DNA of 64,000 nt from Halapricum hydrolyticum (GCA_025517565.1 JAOPKD010000006.1:1-64000), one strand, 5' to 3'. Positions 42,948 through 52,770 are shown, counted from the first letter of the stretch. Translations and numbers: made by a program. The notes: generated by a model not told the origin, from the sequence alone.

Positions 42948-42993
42948 ACCGTCACTGGTCGATATTTCCGGTCTCGTGGCGACCGCCACCCCG

Positions 42994-44196
42994 CTACGAC
43001 GATCGAGGCATCCGCGTCGTGAGGGCGACGATGAGCACCATCAGCCCGGCGAGGACGACATACCCTGCGTCGAAGTATCCCCGGTCGGCGAGCGATCCGA
43101 ACGCGACCGGTCCGAGCGCTCCCAGCGACGCCGCCGTCGTCCGGACGACGCCGAGTCCCGTCCCCCGGATGTCTTCGGGAATCGCGTCGGCGAGATACGA
43201 TTGCGTGATCGCCCCGGAACCGAGCATCGTGCTGACCAGCGCCGTGAGCGCGACGATCGGCCAAAAACCGTCCAGGAACGGGAGCGCGGCCAGTCCCGCG
43301 ACCGGGCCGATCAACACGGAAAGCAGCGACGTGCGCATCCCGAAGCGGTCGTAGGCGGTCCCGGCGATCGGCTTCACGACGACGCCGAAGCCGAAAAACA
43401 GTGCGAAGACCGCACCTGCAACGCTTTCGGAAAACCCCTTCACTTCGACGAGATACGTCGGATAGAACCCTGTGAACGACTGCCAGACGAGGATGTAGAA
43501 GAAAAGCACGACTGTCACGAGTGCCATCGTTCGGGTGCGCAACACCGCGAACACGTCCCGCGCCAGTTCGGCCGAGATCCCGTCACGCCCCGAGTCCGTG
43601 CCGCCGTCGGGGACGACCACCCAGACGACTGTTGCGAGTACGAGAAAGACCGGAACGAGCGCACCCAGGCCGAGTTGCCAGGCGGCGCCGGCGGCGACGA
43701 ATCCGATCGCGGGCGGGAGTACTGTCTGTCCGACGTCACCGGTCGCCATCGTCATCCCCAGTGCGCGCCCGACCGAATCGGGGTAGATCGACGACAGGAC
43801 GGTGATGCGGGCGATCGGATACAGCGAGAGCCCGATGCCGACGAGTCCGGTCGCGAGAAAGACGACGGTCGGCCCGGGGGCCAGCACGACGGCCGTCAGC
43901 GCGGCTGCGACGACACTGAGACCGGCGGTCAGGACGCGCCGCTCGCTGTAGCGGTCGGCCAGGATCCCGCCTGGCAACTGTCCGATGGCCGAGCCGAGCC
44001 ACAGGATCGTCACGAGCAGCCCCGCGACCGACAGCGAGAGCCCGTACTCCGCCCGGAAGTACGGCAACAGGACCGGGTAGGTCATCCGCGTCCCGACGAG
44101 CAGTCCCCAGCCCGACGCGATCGCGACCAGGATCCGACCGTGACCCTCGCCACGCAACGCTCCCACGGACTGCCGGACCGACTGGAGAGGATTCAT
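42994..44196 (-). CDS. MFS transporter
   Basis: 400 residues with about twelve hydrophobic segments and the MFS loop-2 motif GGILADRYSERRVLTAG. A second related motif is GTAYDRFGMRTSL. Members export or import small solutes by proton exchange; substrate is not predictable. It is between gtrA-like and cofG genes on the same strand but 179 bases after the former, so it probably has its own promoter. Confidence 0.92.
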   Translation of the reverse strand: MNPLQSVRQSVGALRGEGHGRILVAIASGWGLLVGTRMTYPVLLPYFRAEYGLSLSVAGLLVTILWLGSAIGQLPGGILADRYSERRVLTAGLSVVAAALTAVVLAPGPTVVFLATGLVGIGLSLYPIARITVLSSIYPDSVGRALGMTMATGDVGQTVLPPAIGFVAAGAAWQLGLGALVPVFLVLATVVWVVVPDGGTDSGRDGISAELARDVFAVLRTRTMALVTVVLFFYILVWQSFTGFYPTYLVEVKGFSESVAGAVFALFFGFGVVVKPIAGTAYDRFGMRTSLLSVLIGPVAGLAALPFLDGFWPIVALTALVSTMLGSGAITQSYLADAIPEDIRGTGLGVVRTTAASLGALGPVAFGSLADRGYFDAGYVVLAGLMVLIVALTTRMPRSS

Positions 44197-44375
44197 CGAG
44201 GACTGACCGTTCGAACCAGTGCCTCAAAGGGCGTTCCGTTCGCCGCCCGTCTGGGAGACAAACCCACACGCCAGTATCAACGACGCCCCTGCTTTCGAGC
44301 GGCCGTGACAGCGACGATCCTTCGACGCCGGTATCGACGATCCCCGCCTTCAAGCAGGCATATCACTGCGACTGA

Positions 44376-44819
44376 TCAGTTCCGGTGGACGCGCCAGGTG
44401 AGCAGGCTCTCGAAGGCGTAGTTGACGAAGAAGCCGACGCCGATCCCGATGGCGTTGGCGAGTGGATACCAGAGGCCCGCGACTTCCGTGAGGACGACCA
44501 GGACGGTCGTCGCAGTCGCCAGCCCGCCGAGGCGGACACCGTTCGACGTTCCCAGTCGCCGGAGCCGGGCACGGAGCGACGTCTTTCCGAACGACGAGAA
44601 CGTCCACCGCTCGTTGATGACGAACATCACGAGATACGAGATCTCCGCGCCCGTCAGCTTCGAGACGACCAGCGGCAGGCCCACGACGCTGTGAAAGACG
44701 ACGAGCAGCGACATGTCGACGCTCGCGCCGATCGTCCCGACCGCGATGAACTGCAGGAGCCGGTCGGCTGTGGCCAGACTGCGGAGTCGGTCTCGGAACG
44801 GGATCGAGAGCATATTCAT
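44376..44819 (-). CDS. GtrA-family membrane protein
   Basis: 147 residues. Four hydrophobic segments in GtrA order: [38 protein letters not shown] (the conserved FxxNxxWTF motif is present as FVINERWTF), [18 protein letters not shown] and [21 protein letters not shown]. Family members act in flipping or transfer of lipid-linked sugars. The ATG at 44819 overlaps the cofC stop (ATGA), so the two are translated together. Confidence 0.88.
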   Translation of the reverse strand: MNMLSIPFRDRLRSLATADRLLQFIAVGTIGASVDMSLLVVFHSVVGLPLVVSKLTGAEISYLVMFVINERWTFSSFGKTSLRARLRRLGTSNGVRLGGLATATTVLVVLTEVAGLWYPLANAIGIGVGFFVNYAFESLLTWRVHRN

Positions 44820-45430
44820 TCACTTCTTTCCACGGTCGCTCGTCCGCCGGAGACCGTCACGCTGACAGCGTGATCTCGGAGCCAGCCGGCCGTCTCGCCC
44901 TCGCCGTGGAGCAACACCTCGACCAGGTCGGTCGGTTCGTCGACGTCCGTCGCGAGCCGAAACGAGTCGATAGCGGTCGTTTCGGTCCCGATATCGGCGG
45001 CCCGCTCGCGATGATCGCGGATCGAGACGCCGTGGTAGTCCACGCGAAAGTCGGGGTGGCGCGCGAGGACGACGTTCGTCCCGCCACCACGCCCTGCCAC
45101 GAAGACGACCTCGCCGTCGGCTTCGAAGACTCGGTCCAGCGCTTCGGGAGTCGCCAGTGCGAGATCCGCCATGACCACTGCCACGGCCCCGTCACGATCC
45201 GCAAGCACCGCGTTGACGGCGTCACTCAACGGCTGATCGTCGACGCGGACGGGCCACTCGGCGTCGAGATCGGCCGTCGACAGGACAGTCGGCTCGTGAC
45301 CCGTCTTCGCGATCGCTGTACAGACGGTCTCGAGCATCACACGCGCGAACTCGCGACGCTCGTTGGAGTCGAGAACGGGGGAAAGACGGGTTTTCGGCTC
45401 GCGAGCGTCGAACGGGACGACGACGTGCAT
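44816..45430 (-). CDS. cofC: 2-phospho-L-lactate guanylyltransferase
   Basis: 204 residues beginning [20 protein letters not shown], the nucleotide-binding start of Cof[23 protein letters not shown] and [19 protein letters not shown] follow the family pattern. It activates 2-phospholactate (or phosphoenolpyruvate) with GTP for F420 synthesis. It shares one base with the stop of the upstream membrane protein and overlaps the gtrA-like gene, inside the cetZ gene string. cofG is three genes downstream. Confidence 0.94.
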   Translation of the reverse strand: MHVVVPFDAREPKTRLSPVLDSNERREFARVMLETVCTAIAKTGHEPTVLSTADLDAEWPVRVDDQPLSDAVNAVLADRDGAVAVVMADLALATPEALDRVFEADGEVVFVAGRGGGTNVVLARHPDFRVDYHGVSIRDHRERAADIGTETTAIDSFRLATDVDEPTDLVEVLLHGEGETAGWLRDHAVSVTVSGGRATVERSE

Positions 45431-46212
45431 TACCGGAGCTTGTCGTAGTCGTCCCGCTGGCTGCGATAGTAGTAGATGCCGCCACCGATCAGCGCGATGA
45501 GGACGAGCACGCCGACACCGTACAGGAGGAGTCGCATCGTGTCCTGGGACTGGGAGGCGTTCTTGGCGGTCTGTTCGGCGTCCTCAGCGTTGCTGACCGC
45601 CCGGTCGAATTCGCCCTCGTTGAACCAGTCGATCGCGTTCTGCAGGTCAGATTCCGCGTCGGCGCTGTCCGCGTCGTTGACGGCTGCTTCGGCACTCTCG
45701 ATGGTCTGGCGTGCGTTCCGGCTCTCCTCGGTGTAGTGGTGTACTTCGGCAGTTTCGATGGCGCTTTCGCCGTCACCGATCATTTTTATCAGCTCGGCAG
45801 CCTCGAACGACTGCGGTGGCTGATAGGAGAACGTCTCGACTGCGGGCGCGTCGCCGGTTATCGAGACGGTGATCGACTCGAAGTTATCGCTGTCGGAGAC
45901 CTCGAGTTCGAACTCCGATTCGCCTTCGTAGCTCTCCTCGACGGCTGTCCCGTTCGGGTAGGTCTGGGTCACCTGCCAGCCCGTGACGTTCTCAAGCTGA
46001 GTCGCTCCCCGGAGCGTCCAGTCGCTGTCGGGTTCATACAGCTCTGTGATCGTGACTTCGACAGTGACCTCCTCGCCGACCTGCGCCTCGTCCGGCGCGG
46101 AGATATCAGACGCCTCTACAGCCGCGGCAGTGCCGACGACTGCCGCCGCCGCGATCAAAAGCGCTACCAGTGCCGCCGTACCCTTAGAAGAGGGGATCGA
46201 GTTCATCTTCAT
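45430..46212 (-). CDS. Secreted/membrane protein following cetZ
   Basis: 260 residues. An N-terminal hydrophobic segment ([22 protein letters not shown]) acts as signal peptide, then a beta-rich domain ([15 protein letters not shown]) and a long helical, Ala/Glu/Asp-rich stalk (residues 150-215). A C-terminal transmembrane segment ([22 protein letters not shown]) ends in a short basic tail. It overlaps the cetZ end by 29 bases and the cofC start by one. No enzyme motif is seen. A surface role linked to CetZ-driven shape is an inference from gene order. Confidence 0.78.
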   Translation of the reverse strand: MKMNSIPSSKGTAALVALLIAAAAVVGTAAAVEASDISAPDEAQVGEEVTVEVTITELYEPDSDWTLRGATQLENVTGWQVTQTYPNGTAVEESYEGESEFELEVSDSDNFESITVSITGDAPAVETFSYQPPQSFEAAELIKMIGDGESAIETAEVHHYTEESRNARQTIESAEAAVNDADSADAESDLQNAIDWFNEGEFDRAVSNAEDAEQTAKNASQSQDTMRLLLYGVGVLVLIALIGGGIYYYRSQRDDYDKLR

Positions 46213-47362
46213 CGTCTTCGACCAACTGCTCTAAGTTTTCTTCGCTTTCGGCGCGGATCTCGTCGATGTTCTCCTGGGCCTCGATGGCCACCTGCTGGAG
46301 TTCCTTGATGCGCGGGACGTTGTGGACGCCCGACAGCAGGATGACGCTGGCCACGTACGAGGAATCGGAGACGGGATAGTCCCCACCACGGACCTCCATG
46401 CTGCCGGTCTGTTCTTCGAGCCACTTGCGACCGCGCTCGATTCCCTTCCGGTTGAGCTGCGTTGGTGGTCCCGACAGCACGAGTAGCGCGCGCTCTGCCC
46501 CGTCGATTTCACAGGGCAGCGTCAGTCGGCCGAGTGCGGCCTTCCGGACCAGTGACGTGATCCGGTTGGTCGTGTTCGCCGCGTCCATACTGTCGCTTGC
46601 GCCGTCACTCTTGAACCGCGAGAGCAGCCCGCTGCTCGAATCGTCGGTTACCTGCTCGGCAGCGTAGCCGACCGTCGAGACGCCGCCTGAGGCGAGCGTG
46701 TTGACGATCTCGCTGGAGTCGACGACGCTCTCGGCGACTTCACTGCCGCCGGTGACCTCGCCCGCGCCGAAGAGGATCCCGAACCGTTTGACGATCTCGT
46801 CGTTGATCTCCTCGTAGCCGCTCTCCATGGACTCGCCGGTCTTGCGCCAGGCGTCGTTGTCGAACACCAGCAGGTTGTCGACCTCGCGGACGAACGTCTG
46901 GAAGGACCGTGCGGCGTTGAGCGTGTAGATCCCACCCTCGTCGCTAGAGGGCAGGATTCCCAGGCCGTACACCGGCTCGGTGTAGATCCGCTTGAGGTGT
47001 TTCGCCAGGACCGGCGATCCACCCGACCCGGTTCCACCACCGAGACCGGCGATAATGAGGAACGCGTCGATCTCGTGGACCGGGATGTTGTCGATGACGC
47101 TCTGGACCTCGTCGATGTCCTCCTCGGCGATCTCCGCGCCGAGTTCGTTGTCGGCGCCCACGCCGTGACCTTTCACGCGTGTCTGGCCGATCAATACCCG
47201 ATTCTCCTCCGGAACGCGTTCGAGCCCAAGCAGGTCAGCCTTCGCCGTGTTGACCGCCACGGCCGAGCGGACGATTCCGCTTCCTGTCCGATCGTCGTAC
47301 TCTAGGAACTTGTCGACGATCTTCCCGCCGGCCTGCCCGAAGCCAATCATCGCGAGCTTCAT
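46184..47362 (-). CDS. cetZ1: Tubulin-like CetZ protein
   Basis: 392 residues from ATG 47362, starting MKLAMIGFGQAGGKIVDKF. The GTP-binding tubulin signature GGGTGSG is in IIAGLGGGTGSGGSP, and VAVNTAKADLLGL and VDNLLVFDNDAWRKTGESM are typical of CetZ1 as I know it. CetZ1 polymers sit under the membrane and control cell shape and the rod transition needed for swimming in Haloferax. The longer frame to 47398 is excluded because the TATA-like element lies within it. It heads the cofC gene string. Confidence 0.92.
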   Translation of the reverse strand: MKLAMIGFGQAGGKIVDKFLEYDDRTGSGIVRSAVAVNTAKADLLGLERVPEENRVLIGQTRVKGHGVGADNELGAEIAEEDIDEVQSVIDNIPVHEIDAFLIIAGLGGGTGSGGSPVLAKHLKRIYTEPVYGLGILPSSDEGGIYTLNAARSFQTFVREVDNLLVFDNDAWRKTGESMESGYEEINDEIVKRFGILFGAGEVTGGSEVAESVVDSSEIVNTLASGGVSTVGYAAEQVTDDSSSGLLSRFKSDGASDSMDAANTTNRITSLVRKAALGRLTLPCEIDGAERALLVLSGPPTQLNRKGIERGRKWLEEQTGSMEVRGGDYPVSDSSYVASVILLSGVHNVPRIKELQQVAIEAQENIDEIRAESEENLEQLVEDDEDELDPLF

Positions 47363-47395
47363 AGCTGTCTCTCGACGCGAAAAGAAACGTATAAC

Positions 47396-47404
47396 CATTA
47401 AAAG
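47396..47404 (-). promoter_or_regulatory. TATA-like element of cetZ
   Basis: Minus-strand GCTTTTAAT, 34-42 bases before ATG 47362, implying a short 5' leader. Confidence 0.55.
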
Positions 47405-47509
47405 CCTTGTGCCCGACTATCATTTCTAAGAACAGCGATAGTGTGTAAATAACACACAACGAGGTAAGAGAGGCTTAACTGACATGATCGCGGAGTCACG
47501 GCTCAGGAA

Positions 47510-48415
47510 TCAGTCGCTCTCGAGATACTCCGCGAACGTGGTCAGCGCCCCGGGGTCGATCCCGAACGCGTCGAGGTCGTTGTCGTCGGTCGTATTGTCG
47601 AACTGCAACGATCGGTACTGGTCGGCCCCCATCGGGAAGCCGGGAACGACGCCGAGCGTCTTCAGTCCGATGCCGGCCAGCCCCATCGGGAGGTTGACGA
47701 TCTTGATCGAGCGGCCCTCGCTCTCGTAGACCAGTTCCGTGATCTCCCGGAGCGTCAGCACCTCCGGGCCGCCGAGTTCGTAGGTCTCGCCCGCGTGTGC
47801 CTCGTCGACGACCGCGTCGGCGAGCATCGGGGCTAGGTCGCCGACCCAGATCGGCTGGAATCGCGTGTGCGTCCCGCCGCCAGGGAGCGGATAGATCGGC
47901 ACGCCCGGCGCGAACAGCTTCTTCAGACGCTTGGTGAAGCTGACGAACTCTCCACCCTCGCCGAAGATGACCGACGGCCGGACGATCGTCCACTCCAGGT
48001 CCGACTCCCGAACGACTTCTTCGGCGCGTCCTTTCGCCCGGATGTAGTGTGTCGGGCCGTTGGGGTCGGCACCGAGCGCGCTCATCTGGAGGATCCGATC
48101 GACGCCCGCCTCTTCAGCGGCTGTGACGACGTTTTCGGTGCCGCCGAGATGGATCCGTTCGTGCATCCTGTCGCCACCGCTGGGCGTGAAAAGCGGGGAT
48201 AGCGCCACGAGGTTGACCACGCCGTTGACGTCCTCGAACGCGCCGTCCAGCGAATCGGGATCAGTCACGTCGCCACGGACGGTCTCGACATCGTCGGGTA
48301 ACACCGACGGGTCCGGATCCCGGGAGAGGCTCACCACGTCGTGGTTGCGATCGGTCAGTTCGGCGCACAGGTGACGGCCGACGAAGCCGTCACCGCCGGT
48401 TACGAGGACGCGCAT
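47510..48415 (-). CDS. NAD(P)-binding epimerase-like protein (NDUFA9/atypical SDR type)
   Basis: 301 residues from ATG 48415 (MRVLVTGGDGFVGRHL). The Rossmann motif TGGDGFVG, the LVALSPLF region and the ALGADPNGPTHYIRAKGRAEEVV stretch place it among atypical SDR/complex-I NDUFA9-like proteins. The active-site Tyr-Lys pair is seen as YIRAK. It may be a reductase, epimerase or regulatory subunit. The longer frame to 48490 is basic and not family-like. A hairpin lies upstream. Confidence 0.88.
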   Translation of the reverse strand: MRVLVTGGDGFVGRHLCAELTDRNHDVVSLSRDPDPSVLPDDVETVRGDVTDPDSLDGAFEDVNGVVNLVALSPLFTPSGGDRMHERIHLGGTENVVTAAEEAGVDRILQMSALGADPNGPTHYIRAKGRAEEVVRESDLEWTIVRPSVIFGEGGEFVSFTKRLKKLFAPGVPIYPLPGGGTHTRFQPIWVGDLAPMLADAVVDEAHAGETYELGGPEVLTLREITELVYESEGRSIKIVNLPMGLAGIGLKTLGVVPGFPMGADQYRSLQFDNTTDDNDLDAFGIDPGALTTFAEYLESD

Positions 48416-48539
48416 GTCGATATACAAGGTCGGATCCTTGATAAATCCCTGCCGCAACCGGTTCGGTCGCCGGGCGTTGAAACCGTCCACGGATGTGACC
48501 GCCCGGGCTGATAGTGATTACTGTAACGATTTACCGGTG

Positions 48540-48562
48540 CGACCGCACTACATCGTGCGGTC
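48540..48562. promoter_or_regulatory. Perfect 8-bp-stem hairpin upstream of tmk
   Basis: gaccgcac and gtgcggtc flank a short loop between the divergent epimerase and tmk genes. A similar but imperfect block (ccggtgcgaccgc and its partner) occurs at about 54211-54250. It could be an operator, a terminator-like structure or a mobile-element relic. Confidence 0.4.
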
Positions 48563-48605
48563 GACCTGGAACAGACTTACAGTACTCACTACGAGGGCAA
48601 GCGCG

Positions 48606-48614
48606 GCGTTTACG
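48606..48614 (+). promoter_or_regulatory. TATA-like element of tmk
   Basis: GCGTTTACG centred 28 bases before ATG 48638. Confidence 0.4.
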
Positions 48615-48637
48615 GGCCGGGGCCGCGAGGTGCGGAT

Positions 48638-49228
48638 ATGCTCGTCACGCTGGAAGGAATCGACGGCAGCGGCAAAACGAGTGCCTGGGAGGCGCTTCGA
48701 GACGCCGGGCTGGGCGTCGAGACGACGTTCACGCGCGAACCGACCGAGTCGTGGTACGGCGAGGCCGTCGCCCGCTCGATCGCCGACGACGACGCCGATC
48801 CGCTCGCCGAACTGTTCCTCTACACGGCCGATCACGCCGACCACCTCTCGCGCGTCGTCCGGCCCGCGCTCGACCGGGGCGATGTCGTGATCTCCGACCG
48901 CTACGCCGACTCACGGTACGCCTACCAGGGTGCGACGCTTTCTGACCACCCCGAACTGGATGATCCGCTCGCGTTCGTCCGCGAGATCCACGACCCCTGG
49001 ACGCGCCCGCCGGATCTGACGATCTATCTGGACGTCTCGCCGGCCGTCGGAGCCGAGCGAGCGGGTGCGACCAACAAGTTCGAACAGACGGACTATCTCC
49101 GGTCGGTCGCCGCAAACTACGAACGGCTAATCGAGACCGAGCCCGATCGGTTCGTCCGGATCGACGCCGAACGGCCGCCCGACACCGTCCGGCAGGATGT
49201 CCTCGAGACCGTCCGCGAACGGCTCTGA
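48638..49228 (+). CDS. tmk: Thymidylate kinase
   Basis: 196 residues. P-loop [11 protein letters not shown] at the N-terminus, the DR(Y/H) motif in [15 protein letters not shown] and the [11 protein letters not shown] region are diagnostic of dTMP kinases. It phosphorylates dTMP to dTDP for DNA synthesis. Monocistronic, with a TATA-like element 28 bases upstream; no recA or DNA polymerase partner is adjacent. Confidence 0.95.
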   Translation: MLVTLEGIDGSGKTSAWEALRDAGLGVETTFTREPTESWYGEAVARSIADDDADPLAELFLYTADHADHLSRVVRPALDRGDVVISDRYADSRYAYQGATLSDHPELDDPLAFVREIHDPWTRPPDLTIYLDVSPAVGAERAGATNKFEQTDYLRSVAANYERLIETEPDRFVRIDAERPPDTVRQDVLETVRERL

Positions 49229-49289
49229 TTGCCGAGCCCAGCTTTCTCTCCATACATTTGCGAGGGAAGGTGAGCCCACGTCAAAGAAG

Positions 49290-49500
49290 GTCTCCTGCTA
49301 TGGTCTGTGCGAGAACGGTCGTTAGTTCCGGTCGAATGGAGGGTACTCTGAGAGGTCCTAGAGGCTTCGGTCTCGTCTGTCCGCAGATGAATCTGGCAGG
49401 CGAGCGTCATCAACTGCGTAATGACTTGGATGTCTCCCTCGAAGAACCAGCTGAGACGATAGACGAGTTCGGCTTCGGTCTTTGACTGGTCGTCGTGTCC
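49290..49500 (-). pseudogene. Possible replication-protein (primase-like) remnant
   Basis: On the minus strand DDQSKTEAELVYRLSWFFEG reads like the C-terminal region of primase or replication proteins of haloarchaeal plasmids and viruses, then loses similarity. No full frame is present. The assignment is by eye and weak. The rest of the 49229-49626 gap shows nothing else. Confidence 0.25.
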
Positions 49501-49626
49501 TGCGCTCGCCTCTGGTCCCGACTTTCCCCTTAGACCGCTTGATTTTCTGAACTCCCAGACGACCACGATAATGATCGCCTCGATGTGAAGCCTGTTCTAC
49601 CGGAAAGATTGGCCCCCATACATAAC

Positions 49627-49634
49627 GCTTATGC
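49627..49634 (+). promoter_or_regulatory. TATA-like element of the halolysin gene
   Basis: GCTTATGC centred 28 bases before ATG 49658. Confidence 0.45.
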
Positions 49635-49657
49635 CCACATGATTCTCAAGTGACATC

Positions 49658-51004
49658 ATGGTACACAGTACCAGACGAGACGTTCTCAAGATAAGCGGAG
49701 CATTGCTCGGGGGGATCGCGGTCGGGACTACGGTTACGGCGGCGACTTCGACGGACCGGTTCATCGTCCAAACCAAGGGGCGCGGGTTGCCGAAGAGCAT
49801 CGAGGTGGTCCACGAGATGCCGGGGACCGACCTGGCAGCCGTTTCCGGAACTGAGGGAGCGCTGCAGTCGTCGAGGGGGGTGCGAGGATTCGCGCCGGAC
49901 GTCGAGTTCGAACTGAACGAGCCGCCGGTGAACGCGGAGGTGCCGTCCTTCGACGCCTCGGACTACGAGGGCCAGCCCGGTGACTTCCTGCAGTGGGACA
50001 AGGCTGCCCTGAACGTCCCAGTGGCCCACGAGACGACAGAGGGTGAAGGCACACGCGTCGCCGTCATCGATTCCGGCGTACTGGAGACCCACCCGGACCT
50101 CGCCGGACCGCTGAACCTCGATCTCTCGCGGAACTTCACCGACGACGGCGGCGACCACAATCCCGTCGGCGGCGACGACCACGGCACCCACGTCGCTGGC
50201 ATCGTCGCCGCAGACAACGGGGGCGGTATAGGGGTCAACGGCACGGCACCAAAGACCGACCTGGTGGACTGCCGCGTGTTCTCCGGGCCGACCGCGTCGT
50301 TCGCTGACATCCTCGCGGCGGTCGTCTACAGCGCGAACATCGACGCGGACGTGGCGAATCTCTCGCTGGGGGCGTATCCGGTCCCGCGGCAGGGCCTCGG
50401 CGAGTTCTATGGGAAGGTGCTCAACAGCGCGATGACCTACGCGAACAAGGAGGGAACCCTGCTGGTCATCGCTGCCGGGAACGACAGCGCCGACCTCCAG
50501 CACGACAAGAACTTCATCAGCCTGCCGAACGAGGGGGCACAGGCGCTGTCGGTATCTGCGACCGGCCCAATCGGCTACGGCTGGGACGCCGATGGCGACG
50601 GCGAGGTGACGGATCTCGCCGCCCCGCCTGAGAGCCCGGCGTTCTACACGAACTACGGCACCAACGCCGTCACACTCGCTGCGCCGGGCGGTGATGCTGA
50701 CTCCGACGCCATTGGAACCGGCGTTCCGTGGTTCAACGACCTCGTATTCAATACGGTGTTTACCTATGAGGACACCGACGGCGACGACGAACCCGATACC
50801 CAGGTGCCCGGCTACGGCTGGAAGGCCGGCACTTCGATGGCCGCGCCGAACGTCGCCGGCGCCGCGGCGCTGGTCAAGAGCGCGAACCCGAACTACAACG
50901 CCAGCCAAGTCGAGTCAGCGCTCAAGCGAGCCGCCGATGTCCCCAAGGGTTACGACAAGACGTTCTACGGCAGCGGCTACCTGAACCTCCTCGACGCGCT
51001 GTAG
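49658..51004 (+). CDS. Tat-exported subtilisin-like serine protease (halolysin type)
   Basis: 448 residues. The start STRRDVLKISGALLGGIAVG is a twin-arginine signal peptide. A propeptide precedes the S8 catalytic domain: Asp138 (AVIDSGV), His175 (DDHGTHVAGI) and Ser393 (GTSMAAPNVAG), with the oxyanion-region Asn in AAGNDS. It is folded inside the cell, exported by Tat and matures outside to degrade proteins. The C-terminal extension found in some halolysins is absent; the protein ends soon after the catalytic domain. Downstream lies decayed transposon DNA. Confidence 0.95.
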   Translation: MVHSTRRDVLKISGALLGGIAVGTTVTAATSTDRFIVQTKGRGLPKSIEVVHEMPGTDLAAVSGTEGALQSSRGVRGFAPDVEFELNEPPVNAEVPSFDASDYEGQPGDFLQWDKAALNVPVAHETTEGEGTRVAVIDSGVLETHPDLAGPLNLDLSRNFTDDGGDHNPVGGDDHGTHVAGIVAADNGGGIGVNGTAPKTDLVDCRVFSGPTASFADILAAVVYSANIDADVANLSLGAYPVPRQGLGEFYGKVLNSAMTYANKEGTLLVIAAGNDSADLQHDKNFISLPNEGAQALSVSATGPIGYGWDADGDGEVTDLAAPPESPAFYTNYGTNAVTLAAPGGDADSDAIGTGVPWFNDLVFNTVFTYEDTDGDDEPDTQVPGYGWKAGTSMAAPNVAGAAALVKSANPNYNASQVESALKRAADVPKGYDKTFYGSGYLNLLDAL

Positions 51005-51130
51005 GGGAACGGCGACGCGTTTTCCGGACCGCGTCGACGACCACCGCTTTTTCGACGGTACCGTCCCGGCTCTGGACCCGCCTGACATCGAGCAGGTCGG
51101 GATGAACCGTCGCTTGCTAGCCTTCCGTTC

Positions 51131-51600
51131 GCCAAGTTGTGAGAATTCATCTCGTATAAGGCGGCGTGGTTGGGGATTCCATCAGACGATGTTGACCCGG
51201 AGTATACGAGTCAGCGATGCCCGCGTACTGCGTGTCAGCATACAGAGCGGGCAAATCGGCACAAGAAGCGGTTCAAGTGCCGTGAATGTGGTTCCAGGAC
51301 CATGCAGATAGGAAAGCGGCGGTGTGCGTTGTGCAGGAGTGGCTGGACGAGCAGTATGGAACTGTGCCGTCTCTCGACACCCTTCCACGCGTGTGAACGG
51401 TGAGACGGGCGGCATCGGGGGCTGGTGGAGGCCCCGACTCTCACGGACCCAGCTCGGGTTCGGGTGTTGACCGACACGGAACGTCGGCGCACGACTCTCA
51501 GAGTCAAGCGCGGGGGGAATTCAAGTCCGTTGCCTCAGCAGTGCCGGAGTAAACACGGACGCCCCGCGCCACCGTGCGCGGGGTACTTCACAGATGCGGT
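51131..51600 (+). pseudogene. tnpB (IS200/IS605-IS1341 type) remnant with right end
   Basis: Only the C-terminal zinc-finger part survives. DDVDPEYTSQRCPR and NRHKKRFKCRECG read in one frame, then continue after a shift as FQDHADRKAAVCVVQEWLDEQYG in another. Upstream in the first frame is a stop (about 51146). A perfect 8-bp hairpin (51562-51583, ccccgcgc/gcgcgggg) followed by tacttca looks like the element's right end. RuvC and most of TnpB are missing, so it cannot transpose by itself. Confidence 0.8.
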
Positions 51601-51654
51601 GAACGGAATCGCTATGGATAGATTGTGAGTCGTGAGTGCCAAGTCCGATCGCCG

Positions 51655-52245
51655 CTATGCGAGTTCGCTTGCTAGCCACGACGCGACCGTCTCGGCGATC
51701 CGGTCGCGCTGGCCGGCGAAGAAGTGGTCGCCGCCGACGCGTTCGACGGTGGCACCGCGCTCACGAGCGGCTTCGAGGACGTGTCGCCACTTGACGGTCT
51801 CGTCGCGCTCGCCGACAACCACCTGCAGCGGCACGTCGACGTCGCCGACGGCCGCCGCGACGTCGCGATCGCCGACCGTCGCCGCGGGCGCGAGCACCGA
51901 GAGCGCGTCGGGTCCGCCCTCGGGTGCGGCCAGGATCGCGACCCCGCCGCCGAAACTGTAGCCGAACAGCCCGACGCGATCGTATCGATCGCGCGCCCAT
52001 CGACAGACGGCGACCGCATCGGTTACCTCACCACGCCCGTCGTCCCAGGGCCCGTAATCGAACCGTAGCGTCGCAATCGACCGCTCCCCGAGCGCGTCGG
52101 CGACGCTGGTCAATCGGCTGTCGGCTCTCGAACCGCCCTGCCGTGGATGCGGCGGGCACGCGACGACGATCGACTCTGGGTTCTCGGGGCCGTCTCTGAC
52201 GGCACGAACGTCGCGACCACCCGGTATCGGAACGCGATCGGCCAT
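51655..52245 (-). CDS. Alpha/beta hydrolase (dienelactone hydrolase-like)
   Basis: 196 residues. The nucleophile elbow GYSFGG (residues about 94-99), an acid after the strand VVVGERDETV, and the catalytic His in VGGDHFFAGQ complete the triad. PPHPRQGG near the N-terminus fits the oxyanion region. It would cleave ester, lactone or similar bonds; substrate unknown. The neighbours are mobile-element debris and a fragment, so context is uninformative. Confidence 0.9.
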   Translation of the reverse strand: MADRVPIPGGRDVRAVRDGPENPESIVVACPPHPRQGGSRADSRLTSVADALGERSIATLRFDYGPWDDGRGEVTDAVAVCRWARDRYDRVGLFGYSFGGGVAILAAPEGGPDALSVLAPAATVGDRDVAAAVGDVDVPLQVVVGERDETVKWRHVLEAARERGATVERVGGDHFFAGQRDRIAETVASWLASELA

Positions 52246-52319
52246 ACGGATGCCTTGCCTTCGTCGCGCTTCAATCCGACGGCGTGCCGACTATCGTTCC
52301 GAACGTATCGCCGGCAGTA

Positions 52320-52664
52320 TCAGACGTTCCGTTCGATGCGCCGGAGTTCGGACGCCAGCGATTCGAGCCCTGCCTGTGGGGATTGCTCGCGTGAGAGGAC
52401 GGCGTTGACGTGCGTCGCAATCGACGAGGCCTGGCTCTCCCAGACAGAGGTGTAGGGGCCTGGCAGCGCGTGTTCGCCGACGAGTCGAAGCATCTCCGCG
52501 TGTACACCCAGCGTCTCGTCGGCTGCAGCGGAGTCGAACACGTCTTTCCGGGGAAGAAGCCATCCTTCGGTTCGCAGGAGATGTTGCTGGAACCCGGGGC
52601 TCGCCATCGCCTGCAGGACGCGAGTGATCGGAACGGCACTCGCACAGATGTTCGCCACTCTCAC
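52320..52664 (-). pseudogene. C-terminal fragment of an ABC solute-binding protein
   Basis: 114 residues from an internal Met. FQQHLLRTEGWLLPRKDVF and the following helices match the closing C-terminal region of sugar-type extracellular solute-binding proteins. The signal peptide and N-terminal lobe are absent, and only about 100 bases remain before pspA. No permease genes adjoin. It is best read as a truncated relic. Confidence 0.6.
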
Positions 52665-52738
52665 TGTCTGGGTCGTTTTCCCGCTGGCGCTGAGCTACTG
52701 GCGGTTCGAGCACGCACAGCTCGGCTGATCGTGTAAGA

Positions 52739-52746
52739 GATTTAAG
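52739..52746 (+). promoter_or_regulatory. TATA-like element of pspA
   Basis: GATTTAAG centred 28 bases before ATG 52771. Confidence 0.6.
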
Positions 52747-52770
52747 GGTGGCCACCCCCAAACGACGAGC

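Noticed and set aside
42751..44421. 556-codon plus-strand ORF opposite the MFS gene
   Set aside because: Charged, repetitive Asp-Arg-Gln composition with no hydrophobic core; it is a shadow of the transporter.
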